Shown here: piece after piece, positions 1 through 9,743 of the stretch
Layout: each line of letters starts with the position of its first letter
Numbering within the stretch: the first letter of the stretch is position 1
Assembly: GCA_012656075.1 (NCBI GenBank)
Contig: JAAKBF010000341.1
Location: 1 to 64,000 of the forward strand
Source: Phytophthora hibernalis
Lineage: Eukaryota; Oomycota; Peronosporomycetes; Peronosporales; Peronosporaceae
DNA: 64,000 nucleotides
Direction: 5' to 3'
Notes under the pieces: model-generated
The model's input: the letters and a program-made list of their open reading frames with translations, nothing else
Databases searched by the model: none
What the model was told of the DNA's origin: nothing
Position numbers and translations under genes: made by a program

Positions 1-22
1 ACTACCCAAGTGAAAAAGCGAT

Positions 23-39
23 CCCATTCCTCAATTTCC
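23..39 (+). promoter_or_regulatory. Oomycete-type core promoter (Inr + FPR-like) of the RxLR-type gene
   Basis: CCCATTCC is followed directly by TCAATTTCC, which fits the oomycete initiator plus flanking promoter region seen at Phytophthora genes. It lies 53 bases before the ATG at 92, so transcription would start near position 26. That a broken gene keeps this element suggests recent decay or a sequence error. Confidence 0.6.
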
Positions 40-91
40 CCGCAGACAACAACTTGTCCCCACCACCCTCTTTCAAGAAGCAACAGCAAGC

Positions 92-466
92 ATGCGTCTC
101 ATCTACTTTCTCGCGGTGATTATTGCTACCACTCTCCACCCAGCAACAACGCGCTCTCCGGCCAAGGAATCAATCACGCCACCATTTTGGTGTCAACGGA
201 TGTCGCCAGCTCTGTCGGTACCCGAACAGACCACGGTCGACTCCTCCGAAGGAAGTTGAAAAGGACAACGTGGAAGCGCTCGAAGCCGAGCTCGACGATG
301 AAGAAAGGACCCTGAAAAACATTGGGGCGTCTCTGAAGAAGTTCGTGGCTAAGCAGACGCCTTCACACAATCCTGGAAAGAAGCTAGAAAGGCCCGGAAA
401 ATTGCGGAGGAGAATAAGCGTGCTGAGCGCAATCACGAGAATTTCGTTGCTTCGCTAATCGATTGA
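92..466 (+). pseudogene. RxLR-EER type secreted effector gene, broken by frameshifts
   Basis: The ATG at 92 opens a hydrophobic secretion signal (MRLIYFLAVIIATT) typical of oomycete host-translocated effectors. An RLLR motif is encoded at 238-249 and an acidic stretch ending in EER at about 294-308. The three parts lie in different reading frames: signal in the frame of 92, RLLR in the frame of 238, EER in the frame of 300. The charged C-terminal part returns to the frame that ends at the TGA at 464-466. At least three single-base shifts are therefore needed, near 140-150, 250 and 370-390. As it stands no secreted RxLR protein can be made. The spacing of signal, RxLR and EER is normal for the family (established knowledge); the C-terminal half is short and I see no clear WY fold. 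It is either a pseudogene or a gene with sequencing indels; other genes here show the same kind of break. Confidence 0.7.
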
Positions 467-1154
467 TTCATGCACGAACTTTGGGTTGCCGACAGCCCTG
501 AGTGGATGAATCTGCGTGGTAATACCTGCACCTGGTCGTTTTAGGTTTGATCTCTCAGCTCGATCTTGTATAGACATCCGGTGTCTGACAGTATAATATA
601 CTAAGTACATCGGTGGTTTTCATATCCTGTACAAAGTCGCGCTGCGCACAAGAAGCTCTGAAATTTATGATATTCTGGGTTTGAAGTATTGAGGTGTTAT
701 TATGTGAGGGCAACGTGAAGAGTAGATTTCGTACAGCGTGCACTAGACCTATATGACAACGTCCTCGGCGCATCTGCTGCTACTGCTTTGCAGCCGCAGC
801 ATCTGCATACCTAACGCGAAGACGAATCTTATGCACTAGTCCAGCATACGGACGATAGCTGTAGGACGTCGTTAGAATTCCGACATCAATGTTTCTGGAT
901 ATTATATCCAGAGTCTACCACGAGTCTGAATCCTGGCATTTCTGATATTTTCGTAATACGATTAGAATTCTTCAGAAAATAAGCTTTAAAACCCTGCTAA
1001 GGTAAAATGCCAGTTGCGTGTGCACTGCACAGTGGGCTGTGTTCGCTTCTCGCCGGTCTGATTGGCAGATATGTTTTTCTGCGATTGGCTATTAGTCAAA
1101 CGGTAATTTACCAAGATCTTGGAGAGGCGGGAGAATATTGCAGTCTTCCCGACG
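467..1154. repeat. Non-coding stretch with a fragment of the dispersed repeat (about 885-1000)
   Basis: There is no convincing gene. The segment from about 885 to 1000 (TATCCAGAGTCTACC, then GAATCCT, TTCGTAATACGATT, and CTTTAAAACCCTG) matches in order the 5' part of the repeat at 36,710-36,835 and, less fully, 20,200-20,310. It is a truncated third copy. A weaker resemblance (CACTAGACCTATATGAC...GGCGCAT near 735-770) recurs at 10,575-10,615. Confidence 0.5.
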
Positions 1155-1799
1155 ATGGTGCTAACTCGAGCTCAAGCTCGCACTCTAGCTGATGCTGCTC
1201 AGGACGATGTGGAGATCGACGTCGCTGACGACGGAGAGATCGGCGCCGCTGGTGCTGACAGTAGTGCAGCGCTTGTCGTCGCTCACAACGCAGCAACTAC
1301 ATCTGTTCAAGCACTCGGCCCCAGCGTCAAGGACCACGTCGCTGCGCTCGCCCAGCAGTTTCTCTACCAGACCCAAGTGCTGGCAAGAGAACATGCTGCC
1401 TTGCAGTACCAGCAGGAAGGTCTCGAGTCTGTCGGCTGCTCTTCGAGCGCGTTGAAAGCTCACACGCGAGCGCAGGCCGCTTCTTGGGCAGCGGATATCT
1501 TCGCGAGTGAGCTCGATAAATTTCAGTGCAGCTGTGGAAGATCGTGCGATTTTCAGCCAATCCAACGCGTAGGATACGAACATGCCAGATCGCTTAAATA
1601 CGAAATGCGCGAGAACGAATATCGGGAGGAAGCTCGCAAAAATGTTCGTTGTTCTCGCACTTTAGCGGAGAACACGAAAATCACGTTTATCATTTTCGTG
1701 GAAGCATTTCTCACCCACTTTTTTGTTCCCCTACCCGCATGTTCGTCCAAGGCTTGCCAATTCGTGGCACGGTGCACTTTTCCACCAATTAAAACCTAA
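1155..1799 (+). CDS. Hypothetical protein, Ala-rich, next to a transposase relic
   Basis: An open frame of about 214 residues from the ATG at 1155 (an upstream in-frame start at 1119 is possible). The protein starts MVLTRAQARTLADAAQ, is rich in Ala and acidic residues for its first 70 residues, and then forms a Gln/Ala-rich stretch likely to be helical. The region around residues 140-180 is Arg/Glu-rich. I do not recognise a domain. The last ~60 residues turn hydrophobic and Cys-rich and may be read-through of non-coding sequence. It lies about 100 bases upstream of the first transposase-like fragment and could be the N-terminal part or a companion gene of that element; this is inference from position only. 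Confidence 0.3.
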   Translation: MVLTRAQARTLADAAQDDVEIDVADDGEIGAAGADSSAALVVAHNAATTSVQALGPSVKDHVAALAQQFLYQTQVLAREHAALQYQQEGLESVGCSSSALKAHTRAQAASWAADIFASELDKFQCSCGRSCDFQPIQRVGYEHARSLKYEMRENEYREEARKNVRCSRTLAENTKITFIIFVEAFLTHFFVPLPACSSKACQFVARCTFPPIKT

Positions 1800-1899
1800 A
1801 AAAACGCGTTCTCACAGCCCATTGGCTAGTCTATTTTGGATCAGTGGGTGTTTATCATTTTGGAAGGTCAAATTAAATCATACAGTCAATAAGCCTCTG

Positions 1900-3190
1900 G
1901 GACCTCCACGCATTTGTGAGCTCCACGCGTTCGAGGTGGAGGAGGAGGCCACGTACACCAACGAAGACATCGATCGTGCGATGGCGCGTGTAGCTCCAGG
2001 CGAAAAAAAAGCTGCAATTGCGCTGACGTTGCCTCTGTCACTGCGCACACTGTTTCGGTTGGTCAAGAGGGCCCAAGATGGTGATCAACTGGTGCCCCGG
2101 GCCTAAGTCTCTGGTACCAATCAGGCTGGAGAATGACCTGGCGGAGTAGGTGGCGGCAATGCAGTGTTGCGGGGTGCCGGTTGGGCGCAAGGAGATCATC
2201 ACAAAGGCAAGTGTAATGCTTGACCATGCAATATGCCGACGCGCACAACACCCACCAGGATGCTGACCGGAGGCTGGTACCGGCGCTTCCTCGAGCGCCA
2301 CCCCGCCCTATCAATCGGCTTGCTCAAAGTATCGCGCGGGTGCACAACGCTGCTGATGAAGAAGGCGTAGGAATGCTATTCTACACGTTGGCGAAGCTAT
2401 TCATTGAGATGAAGATCGACGCCAGCCGCGTCTTCAACATCGACGAAACCTCGTTCATGCCGAAGATGGCTCGGCGCAAGGTGGTAGCTGTGCGCGGCTC
2501 CGCCGATGTGGCGCAAGGAGACCAAGCCCAGCTTCCACATGACGGTCGTGGGGAGCTGTTAGTGCTTCTGGTACAGCCATACCCCCTTTGCTGATTGTGT
2601 CAGGAAAGCGACTCTTCAGAAGACATCGCCGCCATCAACATCAAGAACGCGGCAATCGTGAGCCCCCAAAGTTTAGCAACAAGAAGATCTTTGTGGAGTG
2701 GCTCCAGTTTTTGGGGTAGATCACCGAACTGAAGAAGCCGGTGGTGTTAATCGTGGACAACAGTTCCTCGCACATTGGTCCAGGTAAGCAAATGGCTACA
2801 TCAACCCTGCTCAAAAAGATATTCTAACCCATATCATTTTTACCGGGTTTACGGAATTATAGAGGGGTTGAGACGTGTGTCGAGTGCGGAATCATGCTGT
2901 TGACATTGCCGGCTAATGCAACCCACCTCTTCCAACCCTTGCACGTTGCACTGTTTAAACCTTACAAGGACTGTACAAGAGATTATGCTTGAGCGGCTGT
3001 GTGCTGTCAACGACCCCGTGCTCAAAAAGTTCAAGGCAATTGAAATCGCCTGTACGGCGTACCGTCGAGCCCTCGCAGACAAGCCAGCGAGTTCCGTCAA
3101 TGGTTTCCGGGAGTGTGGCATCTGGCCATTGTCATCAGTAGGGCTGAAAGCGCGCTTGGACTTGTATGGAATGTTAGCTTGTGAGGGTGC
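1900..3190 (+). pseudogene. DDE_1 (pogo/jerky-like) transposase relic
   Basis: Pieces of one transposase can be followed in order through three frames. FNIDETSF at 2433-2456 holds the first catalytic Asp (2442-2444). VVLIVDNSSSHIG at about 2741-2779 holds the second (2756-2758). LPANATHLFQPLHVALFKPY near 2903-2965 is the conserved block after it. These are hallmarks of the DDE superfamily endonuclease domain (DDE_1) of pogo/Tigger/jerky elements. An in-frame TAG at 2717-2719 and several frame changes destroy it. A GTAAGC at 2784 and TATAG ending at 2862 could bound an intron between the second and third blocks. The upstream part (1908-2100, AFEVEEEATYTNEDIDRAM and following) probably belongs to its N-terminal DNA-binding region. 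No terminal inverted repeats were found. Clearly inactive. Confidence 0.75.
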
Positions 3191-3199
3191 CGTGGAAAG

Positions 3200-4525
3200 T
3201 AGAAGTGATCATTCAGGTAACTCTCTCTTACCTTGTAGTTGCTTGTGGCTTGGCAGCCAACCAAGCTTTCCTACGTCTTCGAATCCTAAGATGGGGCGAC
3301 CGAACCGGTCTGCAGACCGCGGTTTACTCAGTTTTTTACATGGAAGTGGCGGAGTTAACAGAACACTGGGTACAGCGGAGTGGCTGAAACACCGTGAAGC
3401 GGTCATCGAAGAGGTGCGTAACGAGGTGCTGCTGCTTCCCCTGTTGCTGTGGCCGGCAAAAAGCGCTCCACTGTGGACGTCACAGGGAGGCTCGTTACGA
3501 AAGAACAGTTGATGGCAGTCGCATACGAGTGTGATTTCTAACTGAATTCGATGTATTTACTGATTGCAAACTACACGCTTACAATGAACTTACCGGTATG
3601 GAGCCAGTTACCGCACCCATTTTAGTTCTCCTTCTTTTCGGCATGGCGAATTGGCTCAGTAATACCGATATACTGGGTTTGCGGGTGGTTTCGTGACTTT
3701 TCATGAGCCAACTGGTGAAACGTTTGATCTTTGGCTCACGGTTTCGCAATGGGTGTGTCATGGGAGTTGACGCACAACACAGCCTATTGGATAAAATACG
3801 TCTTCAGCGAAATCCTCACGGCTCTACAAGCCGTGAGCTTACCCGACCCTACGCCTAATATTGGGCCTTCTTTTTTTCTTCTACTAAACCGCAGAGATTC
3901 AGGAGTTACATTCAAAATAATTAAATCCAATCAAAGATGAATAAATTGAACCAGCAGCGGTTATCTCATGCGGCGCTCCCGTATAAGTGGGTCGCGAACC
4001 AAAAATATGCACGGTTCACTTAACCGGTCTGGGGGACCGACAGCGAGCCGGATGTTTCCGGTTGGGAGAAGCCACGGCAGATGTGGATTCGACAGCAAAG
4101 GGCGCCACGCTGCGTCTGCATGAACTCGCCCGTGTCGGAGAAAATTCCACTTTTACCCTTTCCTTGCAATAGTTACTGTAACTCGCCCGCGAAAATGTTT
4201 TGCTGCGTGGAATGATGACCGTTGGAAATGCACGTATATGTTCCTGACGACCGAAAAAGCACGTCAAAGTGCTATCCTCAGCAAGTAGTGTTCGCATAAA
4301 CACTAACTGCACTGCTAACACTACTGTTTGCAAACTGTTAGTGTGTAGCGAATTTGACTAACACGTATGTGGAGTTAGGCGGTTCACACATGTATATTGT
4401 AGCGTGCGCTCTCAACTCGCTTGGTTCAAGCAATGAGGTTGACAAGTGTCCGTGTATCGCCACGAGCCATCTCAATCCAGCTTTAGTATAAGCGCATTCC
4501 TTTTCCTTTCCCAATCATATATGTA
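3200..4525. other. Intergenic, no gene recognised
   Basis: Only short open frames without recognisable content. The stretch just after the transposase relic (to about 3520) may be its decayed tail or the flank of the old element. Confidence 0.5.
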
Positions 4526-4794
4526 CACCGTTCACTCTAATTAGTCGTGCTTCGAATATAGTCATGCTTCTGTACTTTTTCGTGACACCACGGACAACAA
4601 AATTTCCCCGAAGAGTTCAAAGAGCACAAAGACAGCGGATTTGAACATATCTCGTCGAACCGAAGCCAATCATGATCTTACTTTCAATATAAAAAAAATA
4701 TTGTTATCACAAGATCAATTCACAAGTTCGACTTTCTACCACAAAAATCGTAAACCATAATTAGTCAGGGTCAGACTAATTAGAGTGAACAGTG
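4526..4794. mobile_element. MITE, Tc1/mariner-like, with TA target duplication
   Basis: The 21-base ends CACCGTTCACTCTAATTAGTC (4526-4546) and, inverted, at 4774-4794 differ by one base. Both are bordered directly by TA (4524-4525 and 4795-4796), the target site of the Tc1/mariner superfamily. The 269-bp body is AT-rich and has no coding capacity, so any movement would depend on a transposase supplied in trans. The near identity of the ends argues for fairly recent insertion. Confidence 0.8.
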
Positions 4795-4796
4795 TA

Positions 4797-5789
4797 GGTT
4801 CCTACCTCCCATCGCACCACACACCACCAGTAGCAATGACTATTACGAACTTCATCGTAGCTCTTGTTTAGAACTGCAGGATGCACAAACAGACAAACAC
4901 GTTTGCAAATGCCACTTACCGTACTGTTAGTGTGTAGTAAAATTTACAAAAATGTATGCGGAGTACACTATCAACGACCAGCTCACATGCCCTCAAGAAT
5001 ACAAATGCGCTGTAAGACGGAATGAAGCTCAATTGCTTGTACCAAACGAACGAAAATAAAGCGAGCTGTTAATGCTCGAGAACAACGACATACCCTTTGC
5101 CCAACTCGTGGCGATGCATAAAGTGCAACCAGCATCACAGCACCCCACTCTGATGTCCAGCAATGATTTTGACGGATTCACTCGATCCATGACGTCTGCA
5201 TTGCATGTATTAATATTCAAATTGCCATCGAAGCAAGTATTCTGACGAGCGTCTTACTTTTCGATGTCATCACCGAGGGATGATGCTGGTGTGCCGTCCA
5301 TCCCAGATTGTGACGGCTCTCTTGGTCGACTACAACTTCCATGGCAGGAACGCGATTTATGGCTTTTGGGGTTGCATTTAGTGTCGCGACCGTCTTACAA
5401 TCTAAGCAATCATCACGGGGTCATCTCAAATGCGGGGTTGTGGTCATCATTGCTTTCATACGTATCCCTGTTTAATTCGAATGGAATTAGCACAATCATA
5501 CCGATGGTTCTAAAAACGTACCAAAAGCAAATCAGATTTGAAAAAATGATAGGTTTTACCAGCCCTGCTTTCGCTCAATAACTTATTTCGTGTGATATAA
5601 ATTATACACGAAGATATTTCGCGACTTGAAGATTGTCAATTCACAGCTTCAGTGTGGATAGCTAAGAGAACTTTGTTTGGGTAAAGTTTCTGCCGCGGGG
5701 GGCAAGCTCGATAAAGAAAGTCTACAATCATGAGTCGAGCAGACAATTAGAATTTTCTTTGGTTTTAACTTTAACTAATATACCTAACG
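4797..5789. other. Intergenic, no gene recognised
   Basis: No supported gene. A short open frame at 5264-5581 has no recognisable domain and no promoter-like element in front. Confidence 0.45.
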
Positions 5790-5791
5790 TA

Positions 5792-6019
5792 CCGAATTCC
5801 TCGATGAGCTGTACCCCTCAAAAATGCCCTGTCTGGGCAACTCTTGAGACTTCCTCGAGCTGTACCCCCTGGATCACATTATATCCAATGACATCACTCA
5901 TACCGCATAGTAGGTGCTATATTCTACCAATGACAGGTGGTTGAACCCAAGGGACTTCCTCGATAAGCTGTACCCCTTTGACGATGTACCACGGGGGTAC
6001 AGCTCATCGAAGAATTCGG
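5792..6019. mobile_element. MITE with ~28-bp inverted ends and repeated subterminal motif
   Basis: The left end (CCGAATTCCTCGATGAGCTG and onward, 5792-5818) and the right end (5993-6019) are inverted copies with about one mismatch. Both are flanked by TA (5790-5791 and 6020-6021). Inside, the motif CTTCCTCG..AGCTGTACCCC occurs twice more in direct orientation (about 5852-5871 and 5953-5979). The element thus has four copies of the end motif in 228 bp, a layout expected if a transposase binds several subterminal sites. It has no coding capacity. Confidence 0.78.
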
Positions 6020-6382
6020 TAACTCAAGTGAAACAACCCTGATAAGTACGCTTTATCATCGGTGCTTTTAGCTTATCAAGCCGACGGTTTGCTTTTGATT
6101 TGTGAAGACTCTCCAGTGAAGAGCTATCGACACGGCATTTCATTTTCCCGAGCTCGTTGTGAATGAAATCGCTAGTCGAGATGATGGTGGACTTCAAAGA
6201 AAAAACTAAAATCGTTTGATGCTATTAATACTCCACTCGACATGTGCTGTCGGTCACTCACACAGCCGCGAGTGCTGACCAACGCGATCCTGTCAGTGAG
6301 TTTCTGTATGGCCGGATTAAATGTTGATCCATGGGGTAAAAATCGATGAAAATAGACCCCTCTTCATGTGAAAGACCTATTA

Positions 6383-7149
6383 GGGGTTTCAAAGTAGCAA
6401 ATTATTAGAAGAATTTCTTGCTAATAATCAGGCTAATCGTTTACCATCCCGGAGGTTCTATCCGAACCTTGAAACGGGCTAAAGATTAGCCTTATCGCAC
6501 CAACAAGCTGCCCGTCAGGAAGCCCACGGGCCCCGTGGGCTCCGCCCACCGTGGCGAGCAGCAAGCCACAAAAGCGCAGGCTGGATATCAACTGAGAAAC
6601 GCGAATGAACTACATATAGCGATGCTTATTGACATGTTAAAGTACTACTGTATCCGCGCTTACTGCGAACAGGATAACCCCGTCAAACTCACTCAATACA
6701 TCTTCTTCGCTGCGGCCACGTTCGATCAGTTGTAAAGCTGTATCCCTGCGTGCGGTCAAATGTAAAGTGGCACATGTACCTGCGGTATTCTTGCCGGTCT
6801 TGGTAATCTCCTTCGTATCGCTGCTACGACTCAAGACGGTAGCTCTTTCCCCCAGCAGCTCTTCGTGCTTCTGCCGGGCGGCGGCAGCAACGCGAACGAC
6901 TTGCTCGAAACAGCAGCGACGACGGTAGCTACCGTACTTACTTCCGCTGTTGGGCGGTGGCAGCGACATGAACGACTCGGCGTGGGGGGCGCTGTGTTTG
7001 GGGGAGGTGAAGCCGCCGCCAGTCACCAAAAAAATATGTTTTGCAAAAAAATAGGCGAACGATAAGCCTCCGGAGGCCCATCTTTGGTCTGATCTTTCCC
7101 GAATCTTTTGCAAAAAATAATCCTAATAATTTGCTTCTTTGAAACCCCC
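6383..7149. mobile_element. Non-autonomous DNA element with long imperfect inverted ends
   Basis: GGGGTTTCAAAGTAGCAAAT and following bases at 6383-6408 return inverted at 7123-7149 with one mismatch over about 25 bases. Weaker inverted similarity (GGCTAATCGTTTACC against GGCGAACGATAAGCC) extends the ends inward to about 6440 and 7060. The ~770-bp element has a GC-rich middle (6510-7030) with short open frames but no transposase motif. The exact ends and the target duplication are not certain. Confidence 0.6.
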
Positions 7150-8578
7150 TATTGGCACAATCTGGAGGTTGACAGGTTTTACAATAAAACATCTTTAACG
7201 TTTAATCTGCCGCGCCAACCCTATAAACAGAGAATTATAGACAATGTTGGTGATTTAGTGTTGGTGATTTAGGTGGCGTGCTCAAGGCCGCTGCCGTACG
7301 TGGTGCGGGGTTCTCCTCCCACTACGCACTCAAGCTCGCGTGTAGCAACCGCGAGCAATGCTAGATATGGAAAATGCAGCACAAGATGGATGCTGTGGCC
7401 GTCAGCCAATATGGCCGCCGGCACGAAGCGGAGAAGTGTAGCTTGGACCGTGGAGAAAGCTAGCAACCGACATAGGGACGGTAGTTAGAACGGACATAGG
7501 AAATCCTAAGTGACATCAATGTCCTCACTGAAAAACGAAAACGAATGTGGTGATTCAATCGATGCTGATGTGGTTTCCAAGCGAGCTATTGCTGCTTCTA
7601 ACGGCCATCTTAATCGTGCGCAGAGTGTGAGGACGATCCTCAAGCTTTTTGATAACGTTAACGGAGAATACTCGCAAATTGGCTCGACTAGCTCGACGGG
7701 TTGCAAACTGCGAGTAGCTTACAGAAGGAAAGGCTGCCCACAACCTGTTAATTAAGAAAAATTGGTTGTTAGCCACTTGATCACGTTCACATCTATCGCC
7801 TCGCATTAGCGATAATCCAACAACAGCAAATCAGCCTTCGCAGACTCTATTTTAGAAACTACAGGACGGAGTGTTGGATTGGCTCAGCAACAATGGACAG
7901 CTACACAGATACGGCCCAGCAGCCCCCAGGAGTTGGGTTTGCAAGCTTTGTAGAGAGGTAGCTACCCGGTAAGTAGTGTTTTCTACGGCATTTATGGTCG
8001 GTCGTGGTACCAGTCGTCAGTGCAAACTGCAAAAAAAAGTAACACACGACTCAAACTTGTCGTTTCGTGTGGTAAGTGACTACGCAATCTGCAGAGACAG
8101 ATCGCGTGGTGGCAACATGGTGGTGTGACGAGCAAGCGCTACAAACGCTTGCAAGCCGTGATTAGTGTACGTGGTTGGCGGAGGTGGTTGGTGATACAAG
8201 TACTGTACATGCATAACACGATTCAAGATTGGTTTACACGGACTCAGTTTCCAAGTAGCTCACCACCGGTTTCGTCCGAATTAGACAATAACTGCCGTCA
8301 TCTACATGCACATGCAGTGCTCTTTTTCGAGGTCTGGCTTCAACACCTCGTGGAGCCCGCATGGTGCAGGCAGTGAATTTGTTGGTCCAGTCATACCAGG
8401 TAATTCTGCACACCCTATCCACGTGATTCACTGTTTACTTCCTGCCTCTGGAACGTCCTCAGTGCGTAAACCAAGACAACTATACAGTAATACTGTAACT
8501 AGTTGCGCTAACTCAATAGACTGGCATCAGTGCAAGGGCAAGTTCGTCGTCTGACTGCGTATCGTTCGCTTCGTCTTG
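7150..8578. other. Intergenic, no gene recognised
   Basis: Short open frames at 7273-7488, 7510-7755 and 8125-8554 show no domain, signal peptide or splice pattern I can support. Nothing else is seen. Confidence 0.45.
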
Positions 8579-8592
8579 TCATTTCGCAATTA
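8579..8592 (+). promoter_or_regulatory. Inr/FPR-like core promoter upstream of the bZIP gene
   Basis: TCATTTCGCAATTA fits the oomycete initiator TCATTYY followed by CAWTTT-like sequence. It lies ahead of ATGs at 8630 and 8741, which suggests that the bZIP gene begins between here and 8741 and that its first codons are in another frame than the bZIP domain. Confidence 0.5.
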
Positions 8593-8740
8593 CGTCCGTG
8601 CACCCCAGTCCAATTTGGTTCCCGTCTCAATGGAATTTTACGCGCTCAGCACGCAACAGTGCAGCCTTGGTGACAACGTGATAGGAAGTGTCGTACAACG
8701 TACCTGGACTGTTCGCAGCAGAAAACATCACGTCGAAGAC

Positions 8741-9743
8741 ATGCCACCCTACAAGCAACAACCGCAGCGCCAAGCACCCGACATGAGACTCAAGATAGGG
8801 CCTCCGACAAAGTCCCCCACCCCAAGAAGAGTGATGACACCGCTTTAGCCCAGGCGGCATTGGCCTCGGCCATAAATTTGATTGAGCCAACGGGTTTGCC
8901 AACGTCTGTATGTCCATCGGACCTGGAGACAGTTAATAAGATCATTTCATCTATCCAATCTACGAACCACCCGATTAGTGCTGAGCTTCAAACTACAATC
9001 GTCGCAGAAGCCCTGAAGAAGAAGATTCATCGCCGAGAACGCTGTCGTGTGAATCAGGCACGCTACAGGCAGAGGCAGGTGCAGGTCAAGAATGATATCG
9101 AAGACGAAATCGCCGAACTCCAAGTTGAGATCAAGGAGCTAGAATCACCGCAATGCAACGACCCATGTCGCCTTCCCATCAAACCAACAATCTGGGTGCT
9201 TGCGGCTGAGTACTTTCGTCACTTCCGTCACTTCTTGTCATCTCCGACAACACTGCATGCCACGACAGCAGACTTTCTTCGAGGAATATTGGCGCCAGAT
9301 GTGATTGGTGCTTCATCGGTCGGTGGGGAAGCACAGATCGAGAACTGGAGGCTCTTTGCAGTCTACTTTAGCGGGGTCCACCTGGAGCTGGAAGGTATGA
9401 ATATGCCAGCTCTGATACATTCGTCGCGAGTACCAGCACCACCGTCACTATCACCAGCAACACTTTGCGCTACGCATTCCCACACCTGAATGAATATGAA
9501 AATTACGGAGGTCAAGACGGGGTGTTGTCGCCTGTCGCTGCCAGGATGCTCGGACAGAAGCTTGTCATGCGCGGCTCCGTGACTTTTAACATGGACGACT
9601 CAAGTGGTAAATTGGTGATATTGCAGACACAAACCGACATGTTGAGTCCGATGCTCAAGCTATTAGGATGTCTAGAAGATGTTTCTGCCGTGCTCGACAA
9701 GGCAACCATCACGTCCGAGTGCCATTTTGTCAGAAGACAATGA
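8741..9743 (+). pseudogene. Oomycete bZIP transcription factor (Cys-type basic region), frameshifted
   Basis: The segment from about 8860 encodes the basic region HRRERCRVNQARYRQRQ followed by a leucine-zipper-like helix (IEDEIAELQVEIKELE). Cys stands where classical bZIPs have the invariant Asn, with the conserved Arg eight residues later. This substitution is known for an expanded oomycete bZIP class linked to stress responses. The following ~120 residues and the C-terminal part (LRYAFPHL, then VMRGSVTFNMDDSSGK, to 9743) resemble the conserved tail of the same family. The two parts lie in different frames, with a shift near 9390-9400. There is no ATG in the bZIP frame (open from 8674), so the natural start, perhaps 8741, is also out of frame. 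A GTATGA at the 3' break could mimic a splice site, but the tail aligns best as continuous coding sequence. Nuclear DNA-binding role if intact. Confidence 0.72.

Noticed and set aside
9390..9440. Intron in the bZIP gene (GTATGA...CAG)
   Set aside because: The sequence inside reads as conserved family coding sequence in the downstream frame, so a one-base shift explains it better.
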